Counted from the first letter of the stretch, positions 9,819-20,135 are shown. The stretch is 64,000 bases of DNA from JAJTHJ01 sp046316025 (GCA_046316025.1 JBKCXU010000078.1:3799-67798); one strand, 5' to 3'. Program-made: numbers and translations. Notes: generated from the sequence alone by a model not told the origin.

Positions 9819-10515
9819 TGCTGCTGCGCGCCGGCTGCGGGCGCGCTTCGGTTGGTGTGCGGACTTCGACGGGCTGCCCGGCCCGCGCGGCCTCCCGATC
9901 GTGTGCCCGCAAACCTCGAACTCAAGCTTCCTGGTTGCTCTGCCCGGTGAATGGGCGAGCGGGCTCCCGCTGCGTTTCGTCCACGAGGAGTCGCTCTTCC
10001 GCGGCTTCACCGGCGCCACGCTGGACCGGCTGAGCCGGTTCTGGGGTGGGCGGCCGGTAGATCGCGAGCATTCGAGCCGCGCGGTCGAGCCACCGGCACA
10101 ACGGACTCAGTGCGAGCCCGCGGCGCCGATTCGCGCTGTCACCCGAGTGCACATGCCGCCGCGCCCGCTATTGGCGTTAGGGCTTCGACCCCGCGCGCGG
10201 CGGCTCGATCCGCCGGTTGGCCTCGCCACCATCGAGTACGACCGCAAGCGGTACCGCGTGCGCGAACTCATGCACGCCGCCCGAGGAGAAAACCGCCGAC
10301 CTCGCCCGCCTGCGCGCCATCTAGGCGGGCAAGCGGGGCTTGCGACCGGCGCTCGCCGGCCCGATCGCCTTCCGCCCGCGCGCAGAGTCGCGCCGCGGCC
10401 ACCTTGGTGTGCGCCAGCGCTTTGCCGGGGCGCGGCGACCGGTTAAGCTCGCATTCGCTCACACCGAGCCGGCGCGTACCTCCCCACGCACCGACCATCG
10501 ACCAAGGAGACTTTC
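9819..10515 (+). other. About 700 bp without a convincing gene
   Basis: Between dut and fccA no frame on either strand gives a recognisable protein. One plus-strand frame stays open to about 10446 but ends in low-complexity Pro/Arg text. A short piece near 10230-10325 (IEYDRKRYRVRELMH, then in another frame EEKTADLARLRAI and a stop) could be the frameshifted 3' end of a decayed gene. The last bases before fccA carry its ribosome binding site (AAGGAG at 10503). Best read as an eroded segment. Confidence 0.4.
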
Positions 10516-10827
10516 GTGTTCCGATCCTTAATGCTGGCGGCCTTGCTGGCCGCCGCGGGTGTCGCGCAAGCGCAGAGCGACCCCAACCTCGGCCGCAATC
10601 TCGCGGCCACCTGCGCCAACTGCCACGGCACCGATGGCGTGTCCGCCGGCGGCAACGAGTCGCTGGCCGGCGTGCCGAAAGCCGAGCTCGTGCAAAAGAT
10701 GAACGATTTCCGCAACGGCAAGAAGCCGGCGACGATCATGCATCAGTTGTCCAAGGGCTATACCGAGCCACAAATCGAAGCAGTGGCCGCCTGGTTCGCC
10801 GCGCAGCCGAAGCCAACGGCCAAATAG
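10516..10827 (+). CDS. fccA: Monoheme cytochrome c, flavocytochrome c sulfide dehydrogenase cytochrome subunit
   Basis: A 103-residue periplasmic class I cytochrome c. A cleavable signal peptide ends near AQAQ (17-20). The single heme site is CANCH (33-37), and the distal Met is probably in the IMHQL segment. It accepts electrons from the flavoprotein encoded 12 bp downstream and passes them to the respiratory chain, so sulfide oxidation is the likely role. The start is GTG with AAGGAG 8 nt upstream. Identification rests on pairing with fccB; alone it would be called a generic small cytochrome c. Confidence 0.85.
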   Translation: MFRSLMLAALLAAAGVAQAQSDPNLGRNLAATCANCHGTDGVSAGGNESLAGVPKAELVQKMNDFRNGKKPATIMHQLSKGYTEPQIEAVAAWFAAQPKPTAK

Positions 10828-10839
10828 GGGGAGACGACG

Positions 10840-12123
10840 ATGCAACGACGCGAACTTTTGAAGGTGCTCGGCGCCGGCTCGGCACTGGCGGCGCTGGGCG
10901 GCTGCGCCACGATGGGCGAGGACGGCAAGGCCGGCCGCGTGGTGGTGATCGGCGGCGGCTACGCCGGCGCGACCGCGGCCAAGTACATCCGCATGTGGAG
11001 CGGCGGGCAGGTCGCGGTGACGGTGATCGAGCCGCGCGAGAAGTTCATTTCCTGCCCGATGTCGAACCTCGTGATCGGCGGCAGCAAGACGCTGGATTAC
11101 GTCACGCAGTCGTACGAGTTCCTGCCCAAGCGCTGGGGCATCCAGTGGGTGCGCGACACCGCCACGCAGGTCGATACGGAGAAACGCACCGTGACCACGC
11201 TCGGCGGACAGACGATCGCCTACGACCGGCTGATCGTCGCGCCCGGCATCGACTTCATGTGGGAGACGATCCCGGCCGCGGCCAAGGGACCGAATGCGGT
11301 CACCGACGTCGCGCCCAACGCCTGGCAGGCGGGACCGCAAACCGTGCAGCTGCGCAACCAGCTGGTGGCGATGGCCGACGGCGGCGTGGCGGCAATCACC
11401 ATCCCGCGCGCGCCCTACCGCTGCCCGCCGGGGCCGTACGAGCGCGCCTGCCAGATGGCCTGGTACTTCAAGAAAGCCAAGCCCAAGTCCAAGGTGCTGA
11501 TCCTCGACGCCAACGAAGACGTGCAGTCCAAGAAGGCGCTCTTCATGAAGGTGTGGAACGAGGATTACAAGGGCATCGTCGAGTACCGGCCGAATCAGGC
11601 GCTGACCGACATCGACGTCAAGACGCGGACGCTGAAGTTCGAGACCAGCGACGATGTGCGCGCCGCGGTGGTCAACCTGATCCCGGCGCAGCGCGCCGGC
11701 AGCATCGCGCGGGCGGCGGGCACGATCACCGCCAACAACCGCTGGTGCGAGGTGGACTTTCTCACCTACGAGTCGGTTAAGGTCAAGAACGTGCACGTGC
11801 TGGGCGACTCGATCCAGATCGCCCCGGCGATGCCCAAGTCCGGCCACATGGCCAACCAGCAGGCCAAGGTCTGCGCGGCGGCGGTGGTGTCGCTGTTGAC
11901 CGGCCAGCCGGTCAACGCCACGCCGGTGGTTAACAACACCTGCTACTCGATGACCACCGACGAAGACTCGGTGCACGTCGCCTCGGTGCACCAGTACGAC
12001 GCCGCCAAGAAGACGATGCTGACCGTGCCCGGCTCGGGCGGCGTTTCGACCGCGCCGACGTCGCTAGAAGGCAAGTACGCGTTTGCCTGGGCGCTGAACA
12101 TCTGGGCGGATACGCTCGGCTGA
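10840..12123 (+). CDS. fccB: Flavocytochrome c sulfide dehydrogenase, flavoprotein subunit
   Basis: FAD-dependent sulfide:cytochrome c oxidoreductase of 427 residues. The N-terminus (MQRRELLKVLGAGSALAALGG) looks like a Tat signal peptide, consistent with export of a folded flavoprotein. Next comes the dinucleotide-binding motif VVVIGGGYAGATAAKYI, the conserved FISCPMSNLVIGG block, and Cys-containing segments (RCPPGPYERAC and NTCYSM) that fit the redox-active disulfide of the family. It is cotranscribed with fccA, and an intrinsic terminator follows its stop. No other sox genes are in view. Confidence 0.93.
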   Translation: MQRRELLKVLGAGSALAALGGCATMGEDGKAGRVVVIGGGYAGATAAKYIRMWSGGQVAVTVIEPREKFISCPMSNLVIGGSKTLDYVTQSYEFLPKRWGIQWVRDTATQVDTEKRTVTTLGGQTIAYDRLIVAPGIDFMWETIPAAAKGPNAVTDVAPNAWQAGPQTVQLRNQLVAMADGGVAAITIPRAPYRCPPGPYERACQMAWYFKKAKPKSKVLILDANEDVQSKKALFMKVWNEDYKGIVEYRPNQALTDIDVKTRTLKFETSDDVRAAVVNLIPAQRAGSIARAAGTITANNRWCEVDFLTYESVKVKNVHVLGDSIQIAPAMPKSGHMANQQAKVCAAAVVSLLTGQPVNATPVVNNTCYSMTTDEDSVHVASVHQYDAAKKTMLTVPGSGGVSTAPTSLEGKYAFAWALNIWADTLG

Positions 12124-12144
12124 TCCCGCACGGGCGTTGCGAGC

Positions 12145-12176
12145 AAAACGGCGGGCAGTGCCCGCCGTTTTGTTTT
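12145..12176. terminator. Intrinsic terminator between fccB and the converging gene
   Basis: AAAACGGCGGGCA and its exact reverse complement form a 13-bp stem with almost no loop, followed by GTTTTG on the plus strand. The flanking A run supplies a T run on the minus strand, so it can serve both converging units. Confidence 0.85.
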
Positions 12177-12190
12177 GTCGCGCTTGTGGG

Positions 12191-12424
12191 TCAGAACGGC
12201 GATCCGCCCTGCTCTTCGACGCCCTTTGCCGCGCGGTATGCGCCAAGCGCTCCGAGTAGCACGCCGACAACTATCAAGCGCACGGCGATCACGCGCTGCC
12301 CGTCTGCGCTCAAGAACTGCACCCGCCGATTAAAAGCGCCGAAACCTTGCACGGCAAGGACGGTGGAACCAATCGCTGCTGCGACTGCCACCGCGATGAA
12401 CAACACCCGCCTTAGTCCGCTCAT
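12191..12424 (-). CDS. Small two-helix membrane protein of unknown function
   Basis: A 77-residue protein with a hydrophobic segment at about 6-24, a short polar loop (RRVQFLSADGQRV) and a second hydrophobic segment at about 46-62, then a polar tail. The ATG at 12424 has GGAG five bases upstream; an in-frame ATG at 12436 would add four residues. It lies 30 bp beyond the cytochrome c4 stop on the same strand, so the two may be cotranscribed. I do not recognise the family. Confidence 0.55.
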   Translation of the reverse strand: MSGLRRVLFIAVAVAAAIGSTVLAVQGFGAFNRRVQFLSADGQRVIAVRLIVVGVLLGALGAYRAAKGVEEQGGSPF

Positions 12425-12453
12425 CGACACTCCCATGCGAACTCGCTCGCTCT

Positions 12454-13059
12454 CTACTTCTTTCCGGCCAGATACTCGGCCACCGCCTTGACCTCGAGTT
12501 CGGTCATCTTGGCCGCGACGGCGTGCATCACCTCGTTATCGTTGGTGCGCTCGCGCTTGTTGAACTGCTTGATCTGGTTTTCGATGTACAGCGCGTGCTG
12601 GCCGGCCAGCCGAGGCAGCGCGGCGGTGCCGCCGCCATCCGGGCCGTGGCAGGCGGCGCAGGCAGGCACGCCGGAGTAGCGGTTGCCCTTGGCGTACAGG
12701 TAGCGGCCGACGGCCATAAGGTCGGCGTCGGAAACGTCGTGCGCGCTGGCGGGTTTGGTCGCGTAGAAGGCGCCGAGGCTGACGAAGTCCGCCTCAGTCA
12801 GATCCTTGACCATCGGCTGCATCGTCGAGGACTTGCGTGCGCCACTCTTGAAGTTCGCCAACTGCTTGGCGAGGTAGTTGGCGTTTTGCGCGGCGAGCTT
12901 GGGGAAGATCTCGCTGGAGCTTTCGCCATCGGCGCCGTGGCAGAGCACGCAGCCGCCATTGGCGATCTTCTTCGCACGCTCCAGATCGGGCGACGGGGCC
13001 TGCGCCGCGGCAATGCCGGCAGCAAGCGCAAGAGCGACGGCGACGGTGGCTTGCCTCAT
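12454..13059 (-). CDS. Cytochrome c4, diheme
   Basis: Periplasmic diheme cytochrome of 201 residues with a signal peptide (MRQATVAVALALAAGIAAAQ) and two cytochrome c domains, each with its own heme site (CVLCH and CAACH). This is the normal length and architecture of cytochrome c4, an electron donor to terminal oxidases. The ATG at 13059 begins the signal peptide; the frame is open further upstream but antisense-like there. It sits just downstream of clpA and opposite fccAB, so it could carry electrons from sulfide oxidation, though cytochrome c4 is general in this group. Confidence 0.93.
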   Translation of the reverse strand: MRQATVAVALALAAGIAAAQAPSPDLERAKKIANGGCVLCHGADGESSSEIFPKLAAQNANYLAKQLANFKSGARKSSTMQPMVKDLTEADFVSLGAFYATKPASAHDVSDADLMAVGRYLYAKGNRYSGVPACAACHGPDGGGTAALPRLAGQHALYIENQIKQFNKRERTNDNEVMHAVAAKMTELEVKAVAEYLAGKK

Positions 13060-13078
13060 GCGCCTTCCCTCCCGCGCG

Positions 13079-15391
13079 CTACTCGGCCAGCGCCGGCTCG
13101 TTCTGTTCGGCCTTGGCCACCGGGCCACCACTGTCCGCAGGCGGGAAGACGAGCGCGATCTCGCCAGCCGCGTCCACATCCACGTGCACTCGGCCGCCGG
13201 CAGCCAGCTTGCCGAAGAGCAGTTCGTCGGCCAGCGCGCGGCGGATGCTGTCCTGGATCAGCCGCGCCATCGGCCGCGCGCCCATTACCGGGTCGAACCC
13301 TTTCTTGGCCAGGTGCTTGCGCAGCGCATCGGAGAAGCCGATCTCGACCTTCTTCTCGTGCAGCTGGTCTTCCAGTTGCATCAGGAACTTGTCCACCACG
13401 CGCAGGATGATCTCCTCGTCCAGCGCGCGGAAACTGACGATCGCGTCCAGGCGGTTGCGAAACTCGGGCGTGAACATGCGGCGGATGTCGGCCATCTCGT
13501 CGCCGGCCTCGCGCGCATTGGAAAAGCCGATGCTGCGCTTTTGCAGCGTCTCGGCGCCGGCGTTGGTGGTCATCACGACGATCACGTTGCGAAAGTCCGC
13601 GCGGCGCCCGTTGTTGTCGGTCAGCGTCCCGTGGTCCATCACCTGCAACAGGATGTTGAAGATGTCGGGATGCGCTTTCTCGATCTCGTCGAGCAGCAGC
13701 ACCGCGTGCGGCTTCTTGCCGATCGCCTCGGTCAGCAGCCCGCCCTGATCGAAGCCGACGTACCCCGGCGGCGCGCCGATCAGGCGGCTGACGGCATGGC
13801 GCTCCATGTACTCGGACATGTCGAAGCGGATCAGCTCGATGCCGAGCGTGAAGGCCAGCTGCTTGGCGACTTCGGTCTTGCCAACGCCGGTCGGGCCGGA
13901 GAAGAGGAAGGCGCCGATCGGCTTGTCCGGTTTGCCCAGGCCCGAGCGGGCCATCTTGATGGCGGCGGCGAGCGCTTCGATCGCCGGGTCCTGGCCGAAG
14001 ACGACGTTCTTCAGGTTGCGCTCCAGGTTCTTCAACTGTGCGCGATCGTCGCTGGAGACCGACTGCGGCGGGATGCGCGCGATCTTGGCGATGATGTCCT
14101 CGACATCGCCCTTGCCGATCGTCTTCTTGCGGCGCGAGGCGGGCAGGATGCGTTGCGCGGCGCCGGCTTCGTCGATCACGTCGATTGCCTTGTCGGGCAG
14201 GTGGCGGTCGTTGATGTACTTGGCCGACAACTCCGCCGCCGCCGAGATTGCGCCCGACGAGTAGCGCACGCCGTGGTGCTCCTCGAAGCGGGATTTGAGC
14301 CCCTTGAGGATTTCGATCGTCTGCTGAACCGTGGGCTCGTTGACGTCGATCTTCTGGAAGCGGCGGCTCAATGCGTGGTCTTTCTCGAAGATGCCGCGGT
14401 ATTCGTTGTAGGTCGTTGCGCCGATGCACTTCAACTGCCCGCTGGCGAGCGCGGGCTTGAGCAGGTTGGATGCATCGAGCGTGCCGCCCGAAGCGGAGCC
14501 GGCGCCGATCAGCGTATGGATCTCGTCGATGAACAACATGGCGTGCGGGTTGGCCTTCAGTTGCTTCAACACGGCCTTCAACCGCTGCTCGAAGTCGCCG
14601 CGATACTTGGTGCCGGCGAGCAACGCACCCATGTCGAGCGAATAGACGGTGGACTTGGCGAGGATCTCGGGCACGTCGCTCTTGACCACGCGCCAGGCCA
14701 GTCCCTCGGCAATCGCCGTCTTGCCCACCCCCGCCTCACCGACCAGCAGCGGGTTGTTCTTGCGGCGGCGGCACAGCACCTGGATCACGCGCTCGACTTC
14801 CAGTTCGCGGCCGATCAGCGGGTCGATCTTGCCGTCGCGCGCCAGCGCATTCAGGTTCATCGTGTACTGGTCGAGCGGCGAGGCTTGCTCCTTGTTCTCG
14901 CCCTCTTTTTCTTCCTGCTCACCGCCGGCCTTGGCCGTCTTGTCGGCTTCAGCCGCCTTGCTGATGCCGTGCGAGATGTAATTGACGACGTCCAGCCGGG
15001 TCACGCCCTGCTGGTGCAGGTAGTAGACGGCGTGCGAGTCCTTCTCGCCGAAAATGGCCACCAGCACGTTGGCGCCGGTGACTTCCTTCTTGCCGTTGCT
15101 GGTGGACTGCACGTGCATGATCGCGCGCTGGATCACGCGCTGGAAGCCGAGCGTGGGCTGCGTGTCGGCGTCCGAACTCGGCGCCAGGATCGGTGTGTTG
15201 TCGGCGATGAAGTTGGCCAGGTGCTTGCGCAGGTCCTCGACGTTGCAGGCGCAGGCGCGCAGCACGTCGGCCGCCGAGGGGTTGTCCAGCAAGGCGAGCA
15301 ACAGGTGCTCGACGGTGATGAACTCGTGCCGCTGCTGCCGTGCCTCCACGAAGGCCATGTGCAGACTGACTTCAAGTTCCTGGGCGATCAT
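13079..15391 (-). CDS. clpA: ATP-dependent Clp protease ATP-binding subunit ClpA
   Basis: AAA+ unfoldase that feeds substrates to ClpP. The 770 residues comprise the N-terminal double Clp-N repeat ([18 protein letters not shown] onward), an acidic linker rich in Glu/Lys around 145-165, a first AAA domain with Walker A GEAGVGKT, a second with GPTGVGKT, and a C-terminal D2-small domain. The ATG at 15391 overlaps the clpS stop by 4 nt, so adaptor and unfoldase are coupled. Length and motifs match the family throughout. Confidence 0.97.
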   Translation of the reverse strand: MIAQELEVSLHMAFVEARQQRHEFITVEHLLLALLDNPSAADVLRACACNVEDLRKHLANFIADNTPILAPSSDADTQPTLGFQRVIQRAIMHVQSTSNGKKEVTGANVLVAIFGEKDSHAVYYLHQQGVTRLDVVNYISHGISKAAEADKTAKAGGEQEEKEGENKEQASPLDQYTMNLNALARDGKIDPLIGRELEVERVIQVLCRRRKNNPLLVGEAGVGKTAIAEGLAWRVVKSDVPEILAKSTVYSLDMGALLAGTKYRGDFEQRLKAVLKQLKANPHAMLFIDEIHTLIGAGSASGGTLDASNLLKPALASGQLKCIGATTYNEYRGIFEKDHALSRRFQKIDVNEPTVQQTIEILKGLKSRFEEHHGVRYSSGAISAAAELSAKYINDRHLPDKAIDVIDEAGAAQRILPASRRKKTIGKGDVEDIIAKIARIPPQSVSSDDRAQLKNLERNLKNVVFGQDPAIEALAAAIKMARSGLGKPDKPIGAFLFSGPTGVGKTEVAKQLAFTLGIELIRFDMSEYMERHAVSRLIGAPPGYVGFDQGGLLTEAIGKKPHAVLLLDEIEKAHPDIFNILLQVMDHGTLTDNNGRRADFRNVIVVMTTNAGAETLQKRSIGFSNAREAGDEMADIRRMFTPEFRNRLDAIVSFRALDEEIILRVVDKFLMQLEDQLHEKKVEIGFSDALRKHLAKKGFDPVMGARPMARLIQDSIRRALADELLFGKLAAGGRVHVDVDAAGEIALVFPPADSGGPVAKAEQNEPALAE

Positions 15392-15699
15392 GCTTCCTCC
15401 ATCACGCACTGCAACGGATGCTGGTGCTCGCGAGCATAGTCGCACACCTGCTCGACCTTGGACGCGGCCACGTCGCGTGGGTACACCCCGCATACGCCGC
15501 GGCCATCATGATGCACCTTCAGCATGATCGCCGTGGCCTGCTCGCGGCCCTTGCCGAAGAAGCGTTGCAAGACGCCGACCACGAACTCCATCGGCGTGTA
15601 GTCGTCGTTGAGCAACACGACCTGAAAAAGCGGCGGCGGCTTGACGCGAACCGCTTCGCGCTCGACCACCGTGCCTTCGTCGAAATGCTCACCACTCAT
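15388..15699 (-). CDS. clpS: ATP-dependent Clp protease adaptor ClpS
   Basis: N-recognin adaptor that delivers N-end-rule substrates to ClpA. The 103 residues have a flexible N-terminus then the conserved core: [15 protein letters not shown] (substrate pocket Asn-Asp and Met), [11 protein letters not shown] with the conserved His, and a C-terminal helix. It forms a two-gene operon with clpA. Divergent from it, across 264 bp, is a cold-shock gene, a classic proteobacterial arrangement. Confidence 0.96.
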   Translation of the reverse strand: MSGEHFDEGTVVEREAVRVKPPPLFQVVLLNDDYTPMEFVVGVLQRFFGKGREQATAIMLKVHHDGRGVCGVYPRDVAASKVEQVCDYAREHQHPLQCVMEEA

Positions 15700-15963
15700 G
15701 GCGAGCGATCATAAACAAGCGGGAACCGCACCGCGATGCAGCGGCGCGCACAGCGCCAGTGCGGTCGAGCCGTGTCAAGCGCAGAGATGTCGAATATTCA
15801 CGTTGACGCGCGTTTGGGGGAGTCGAAGAATTGCCGCGTCGCCACTGGAATCTGTTGTTTCCCCCAGTGGCGGCAGCAGCGCAGCCGAAGGACTCAACGC
15901 AGCAGCACTGGTCGGGACGGGGAGGATCGGGCGGGGGCACGATTCACCGAGGAGGGAAGCAGC

Positions 15964-16197
15964 ATGCAAGAAGAGAAAGCCAGAAGCGTTATGCCAACAG
16001 GAACAGTCAAGTGGTTCAACGATGCCAAAGGGTTTGGCTTCATCACGCCGGACGACGGGGGCGAGGATCTCTTCGCGCACTTCTCGGCGATCCAGTCCAA
16101 TGGCTTCAAGTCCCTCAAGGAAGGGCAGAAAGTCTCTTTCGAAGTCGTCCAAGGGCCCAAGGGCAAGCAGGCGTCGAAGATTTCGGCAGTGGCTTGA
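15964..16197 (+). CDS. Cold-shock protein (CspA/CspD family)
   Basis: Single-stranded nucleic-acid-binding cold-shock domain protein of 77 residues with both RNA-binding motifs, KGFGFI and DLFAHF. Most relatives begin at the MxTGTVKWF block (ATG at 15991). The ATG at 15964 is chosen because GGAGGG lies 7 nt before it and no ribosome binding site precedes the inner ATG. It therefore carries a nine-residue N-terminal extension (MQEEKARSV). The 264-bp leader between clpS and this gene contains no other coding sequence and may form the long structured 5' UTR typical of cold-shock mRNAs. Confidence 0.93.
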   Translation: MQEEKARSVMPTGTVKWFNDAKGFGFITPDDGGEDLFAHFSAIQSNGFKSLKEGQKVSFEVVQGPKGKQASKISAVA

Positions 16198-16206
16198 CCA
16201 GAGAGC

Positions 16207-16246
16207 AACAACAAAAAACCCCGCCGCGGCGGGGTTTTTTGTTGTT
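16207..16246. terminator. Bidirectional intrinsic terminator between csp and icd
   Basis: A 40-bp perfect palindrome (AACAACAAAAAACCCCGCCG and its reverse complement). The GC core gives the stem and the A6/T6 runs on either side give U tracts in both directions. It lies between converging genes. Confidence 0.95.
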
Positions 16247-16261
16247 CGCGCGCTTCGCGCG

Positions 16262-17509
16262 CTACATGTGCGAAATCATCGCCGCGCCAAAGCCCGAACA
16301 CGACAACTGGGTTGCGCCCGGCAACAGCCGCGCGAAGTCGTAGGTCACGGTCTTGGCAAGGATCGCCGCTTCTATCGATTTGACGATCAAATCGGCGGCC
16401 TCGGTCCAGCCCATGTGCCGCAGCATCATCTCGGCCGACAGGATCTCCGAACCCGGATTGACGTAGTCCTTGCCCGCGTACTTCGGCGCGGTGCCGTGTG
16501 TGGCCTCGAACATCGCCACCGAGTCCGACAAATTGGCCCCCGGCGCGATGCCGATACCGCCGACCTGCGCGGCCAACGCGTCCGAGATGTAATCGCCATT
16601 GAGGTTCATCGTGGCAATCACGTCGTACTCGGCCGGCCGCAGCAGGATCTGCTGCAAGAAGGCGTCGGCGATCACGTCTTTCAGGATCACCTCGCCGTGC
16701 GGCGCCTTGATGCGCATCCACGGCCCGCCATCGAGCAGCTCGGCGCCAAATTCCTTCTGCGCCAACGCGTAGCCCCACTTGGCAAACGCGCCCTCGGTGA
16801 ACTTCATGATGTTGCCCTTGTGCACGAAGGTGAGGCTCTTGCGCTGGTTGTCCAGTACGTACTGGATCGCCTTGCGCACCAGCCGCTCGGTGCCTTCGCG
16901 CGAAATGGGCTTGATGCCGATGCCGGACGTTGCCGGAAAGCGGATCTTCTTCACGCCCATTTCGTCTTGCAGGAACTTGATGAGCTTCTTCGCCTTGTCG
17001 CTCTCGGCCTCGTACTCGATGCCGGCGTAGATGTCTTCCGAGTTCTCGCGGAAGATCACCATGTCGGTTTTCTCCGGCTCCTTCACGGGGCTCGGCACAC
17101 CCTTGAAGTAGCGCACCGGCCGCAGGCAGACGTAAAGATCGAGTTCCTGCCGCAACGCCACGTTGATCGAGCGGATACCGCCGCCGACCGGGGTGGTCAG
17201 CGGCCCCTTGATCGACACCACGAACTCCTTGAGCGCCGCCAGCGTTTCTTCCGGCAGCCACACGTCGGGGCCGTAGACGCGGGTGGATTTTTCGCCGGCG
17301 AAGATCTCCATCCAGACGATTTTCTTCTTGCCGCCGTAGGCTTTGGCCACTGCCGCATCGACCACCTTGATCATCACCGGCGTGATGTCGATGCCGGTGC
17401 CGTCGCCCTCGATGTAGGGGATGATCGGATCGTCGGGGACGTTCAGTGAGTAATCGGCATTGACGGTGATCTTCTGGCCGGTGGCCGGCACCTTGATGTG
17501 CTGGTACAT
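16262..17509 (-). CDS. icd: Isocitrate dehydrogenase (NADP+)
   Basis: TCA-cycle enzyme that converts isocitrate to 2-oxoglutarate with reduction of NADP+. The 415 residues match the E. coli-type homodimer. Substrate-site segment [13 protein letters not shown] includes the serine phosphorylated by AceK in enterics. The metal/substrate aspartates lie in the GVDYI-type region ([19 protein letters not shown]). The cofactor segment [11 protein letters not shown] keeps the Lys-Tyr pair that specifies NADP+. It converges on the cold-shock gene and shares its terminator. Confidence 0.97.
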   Translation of the reverse strand: MYQHIKVPATGQKITVNADYSLNVPDDPIIPYIEGDGTGIDITPVMIKVVDAAVAKAYGGKKKIVWMEIFAGEKSTRVYGPDVWLPEETLAALKEFVVSIKGPLTTPVGGGIRSINVALRQELDLYVCLRPVRYFKGVPSPVKEPEKTDMVIFRENSEDIYAGIEYEAESDKAKKLIKFLQDEMGVKKIRFPATSGIGIKPISREGTERLVRKAIQYVLDNQRKSLTFVHKGNIMKFTEGAFAKWGYALAQKEFGAELLDGGPWMRIKAPHGEVILKDVIADAFLQQILLRPAEYDVIATMNLNGDYISDALAAQVGGIGIAPGANLSDSVAMFEATHGTAPKYAGKDYVNPGSEILSAEMMLRHMGWTEAADLIVKSIEAAILAKTVTYDFARLLPGATQLSCSGFGAAMISHM

Positions 17510-17602
17510 CGCGTCTCCTGCGCTGGGTGATTTTGGGCGGCGAGCAGTTTACTCGGGCGCTGCCGCGCATAATCCGCGGGCCACCCTACCGGACTCCCCA
17601 CG

Positions 17603-18043
17603 ATGCGAAGCCTGCTTGCCGCCGCCCTGCTGAGCATTCTGGCCGCCACTGGCCTCGCCCAATCCGGCGCGCAGCCGCCGCTGCCGACGATCAAGCTCAC
17701 CGCCGGCATGCACCTGATCACCGCCGAACTCGCCGACGAAGACCGCGAGCGGATGTTCGGCCTGATGTTCCGCGACAAGCTCGCGCCCAATCACGGGATG
17801 CTGTTCGACTTCAAGGGCAAGTTCATCCACTGCATGTGGATGCGCAACACGCTCATCCCGCTGTCGGTGGCCTACCTGGAGGACGACGGCACCATCGTCA
17901 ACATCGAGGACATGGCGCCGAAGACCGAGGACAGCCACTGCGCCAGGAAGCCGGTGCGCTTTGCGCTGGAGATGGACAAGGGCTGGTTCGCCCAGCGCGG
18001 CATCAAGCCGGGGATGAAGTTGGGCGGTCTACCCGCCAAGTAA
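17603..18043 (+). CDS. DUF192 family secreted protein
   Basis: A 146-residue protein with a signal peptide (MRSLLAAALLSILAATGLAQ) followed by a single DUF192 domain: ERMFGLMFRDKLAPNHGMLF, then CMWMRNTLIPLSVAYL and a C-terminal GWFAQRGIKPGMKL block. The family is widespread and periplasmic; its biochemical role is not established. It is divergent from icd with a 93-bp gap. Confidence 0.9.
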   Translation: MRSLLAAALLSILAATGLAQSGAQPPLPTIKLTAGMHLITAELADEDRERMFGLMFRDKLAPNHGMLFDFKGKFIHCMWMRNTLIPLSVAYLEDDGTIVNIEDMAPKTEDSHCARKPVRFALEMDKGWFAQRGIKPGMKLGGLPAK

Positions 18044-18065
18044 AAAGGCCGGCGCAAGGCCGGCC
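18042..18065 (-). terminator. Intrinsic terminator of sodB
   Basis: Read on the minus strand, GGCCGGC pairs with GCCGGCC around a 5-nt loop and is followed by TTTTT (the complement of 18042-18046). It lies 22 bp beyond the sodB stop and overlaps the stop codon of the converging DUF192 gene. Confidence 0.8.
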
Positions 18066-18086
18066 CGGTCGGCGGCGCGACGGCTC

Positions 18087-18668
18087 CTAGCCGAAGTTCT
18101 TCGCCGCAAAGTCCCAGTTAACGAGGCTCGCCAGGAAGGTCTCGACGAACTTGGGCCGCGCGTTGCGGTAGTCGATGTAATAGGCGTGCTCCCACACGTC
18201 GATGGTGAGCAGAGGCTGGTCCGCGCCAGTCAGCGGGGTCGCGGCGTTGCTGGTGTTGACGATGTCCACGCTGCCGTCGGCCTTCTTGATGAGCCAGGTC
18301 CAGCCGGAGCCGAAGTTGCCGACCGCGCTCTTCTGAAAGGCTTCCTTGAACGCAGCGTAGGAACCCCACTTGGCGGCGATGGCCGCAGCCAAGGCGCCGG
18401 TGGGCTCGCCACCGCCGCCGGGCTTCATGCTGTTCCAGAAGAACGTGTGGTTCCACACCTGCGCGGCGTTGTTGAAGATGCCGGCCGAGGACTTCTTGAC
18501 GATCTCTTCGAGCGACTGCGACTCGAACTCGGTGCCCTTGATCAGGTTGTTGAGGTTGGTCGCGTAGGCCTGGTGGTGCTTGCCGTAGTGGTACTCGAAG
18601 GTCTCTTTCGAGACGTGCGGCGCCAGCGCGTCCATCGCGTAGGGCAGCGGGGGGAGCGTGTGTTCCAT
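18087..18668 (-). CDS. sodB: Superoxide dismutase (Fe-type)
   Basis: Converts superoxide to O2 and H2O2 in the cytoplasm. The 193 residues include all metal ligands: His in [10 protein letters not shown], His in VWNHTFFW, and Asp/His in DVWEHAYY. The Gln in AAQVWNHTF at the position diagnostic for iron enzymes supports Fe-SOD over Mn-SOD. The ATG at 18668 starts the conserved [10 protein letters not shown]; the frame is open further upstream but without homology. Confidence 0.95.
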   Translation of the reverse strand: MEHTLPPLPYAMDALAPHVSKETFEYHYGKHHQAYATNLNNLIKGTEFESQSLEEIVKKSSAGIFNNAAQVWNHTFFWNSMKPGGGGEPTGALAAAIAAKWGSYAAFKEAFQKSAVGNFGSGWTWLIKKADGSVDIVNTSNAATPLTGADQPLLTIDVWEHAYYIDYRNARPKFVETFLASLVNWDFAAKNFG

Positions 18669-18720
18669 GCGGGTCTCCGATGCTGTTTGAGGGTGGCACC
18701 AGTGTAGCGAGCGACACCGC

Positions 18721-20085
18721 TCAGTCCCCCTCGCGTGAACCCGGAATCTCGGCGGCCTCCACGCGCGTGCGCGCGGCGCCGCGCGCCAGCAGTAACCGCA
18801 GGGCATCGCCGGGAACAAGTGTCGCGGCATCGGTCACCGCGCGGCCGTCGCCGTCGAGTGCGACCGCATAGCCGCGCGCCAACACCGCCAGAGGGTCGAG
18901 GTGGTCGAGTGCCGCCGCCGCGCGGTCGCGGCGATGGCGCAGCTCCGCCAGCCGCGCACGCAGGGCGGCGCCGAGCGCTGCCGATAGCGCCTGCACCCGC
19001 GCCGCCGCCGGCACCATGCCCGGGCGCCGGTGCGCCAGCGCCTGCCCAGCCGCAGCGAGGCGCCGCTGTTCGCTGTGCAGCCGACCCGCCGCGCCCGCGG
19101 CGAGGCGCGAGCGCAGTTCCGCCACGCGCGCGGCCAGGCCACGCAGCGGCGACGGCGCGGCCAGCGAGCGCCGCGCATAGTCGAGCCGCTGACCAGCCCG
19201 CTCGACCTTGCGTTGCGCTACGCGTCGCAGCCGGGCCTGCGCGTCGGCGATGCGCGCAACCAACGCCGCGGCCTCCGGCGCAACCAACTCGGCCGCCGCG
19301 GTCGGCGTGGGCGCGCGCAGGTCGGCGACAAAGTCGGCGATGGTGAAGTCCGACTCGTGCCCCACGCCGACCACCACCGGCAGCGGGCAGGCACCGATCG
19401 CGCGCGCCACCACCTCTTCGTTGAACGCCCACAGGTCTTCGATCGAACCGCCGCCGCGCACCAGCAACAACACCTCGACTTCGCGCCGCGCCGCGGCGCG
19501 CGCCAGCATCGCAGCGATCTGCTCTCCGGCGCCGGCACCCTGCACCGGCACCGGATAGACGACCACGTGCAGGTAAGGCGCGCGCCGCGCCAACGCGGTG
19601 AGCACGTCGCGCAGGGCCGCCGCTTGCAGCGAGGTGACCACCCCCACCGCCCGCGGCAGCCGCGGCAGCGGGCGCTTGCGCGCCTCGTCGAACAGCCCTT
19701 CGGCAGCGAGCCTGCTCTTTAGCCGCACGAACTGCTCGAAGAGCCGTCCGCCGCCCGCGCGCTCGATCGCCTCCAAGGTGAGCTGGAATTCGCCGCGCGC
19801 CTCGTACAGCGCCACCTGCGCCAGCACCTCGACCGCGTCGCCTTCGCGCGGGGCAAAGCTGGCGAGCGCATTGCGACCGCGGAACATCACGCAGCGCACC
19901 TGTGCGGCTTCGTCCTTGAGCACGAAGTACCAGTGCCCGCTCGCCGCGCGGGTGAAATTGGCGATCTCGCCGCGCACCCGCAGCAGGGGAAAGCTGCGCG
20001 CCAGGCTCGCCGCCACCGCGCGGTTGAGCGCCGCCACGGTCAGCACCTCGCGCTCGCCTGAATCCTTGCGTTCGAAGACAGCCAT
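18721..20085 (-). CDS. xseA: Exodeoxyribonuclease VII large subunit
   Basis: Nuclease subunit of exonuclease VII, which degrades single-stranded DNA in both directions together with XseB. The 454 residues show the N-terminal OB-fold ([20 protein letters not shown]), the catalytic core ([41 protein letters not shown]) and a long coiled-coil C-terminus rich in Ala, Arg and Leu. The ATG at 20085 is the family-like start ([11 protein letters not shown]). xseB is not adjacent. It is divergent from the ExbB-type gene across 50 bp. Confidence 0.95.
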   Translation of the reverse strand: MAVFERKDSGEREVLTVAALNRAVAASLARSFPLLRVRGEIANFTRAASGHWYFVLKDEAAQVRCVMFRGRNALASFAPREGDAVEVLAQVALYEARGEFQLTLEAIERAGGGRLFEQFVRLKSRLAAEGLFDEARKRPLPRLPRAVGVVTSLQAAALRDVLTALARRAPYLHVVVYPVPVQGAGAGEQIAAMLARAAARREVEVLLLVRGGGSIEDLWAFNEEVVARAIGACPLPVVVGVGHESDFTIADFVADLRAPTPTAAAELVAPEAAALVARIADAQARLRRVAQRKVERAGQRLDYARRSLAAPSPLRGLAARVAELRSRLAAGAAGRLHSEQRRLAAAGQALAHRRPGMVPAAARVQALSAALGAALRARLAELRHRRDRAAAALDHLDPLAVLARGYAVALDGDGRAVTDAATLVPGDALRLLLARGAARTRVEAAEIPGSREGD

Positions 20086-20135
20086 CAGGGTGGTGCCGAC
20101 TACACTTCGCGCCGGTTGTTGGAAAGGACTCGCTC

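Noticed and set aside
12878..15439. 853-codon plus-strand open frame antisense to clpA
   Set aside because: Opposite strand gives a complete ClpA; the frame has no family signatures.
18087..18668. Manganese-type superoxide dismutase
   Set aside because: The Gln in AAQVWNHTF is at the position diagnostic of iron enzymes.
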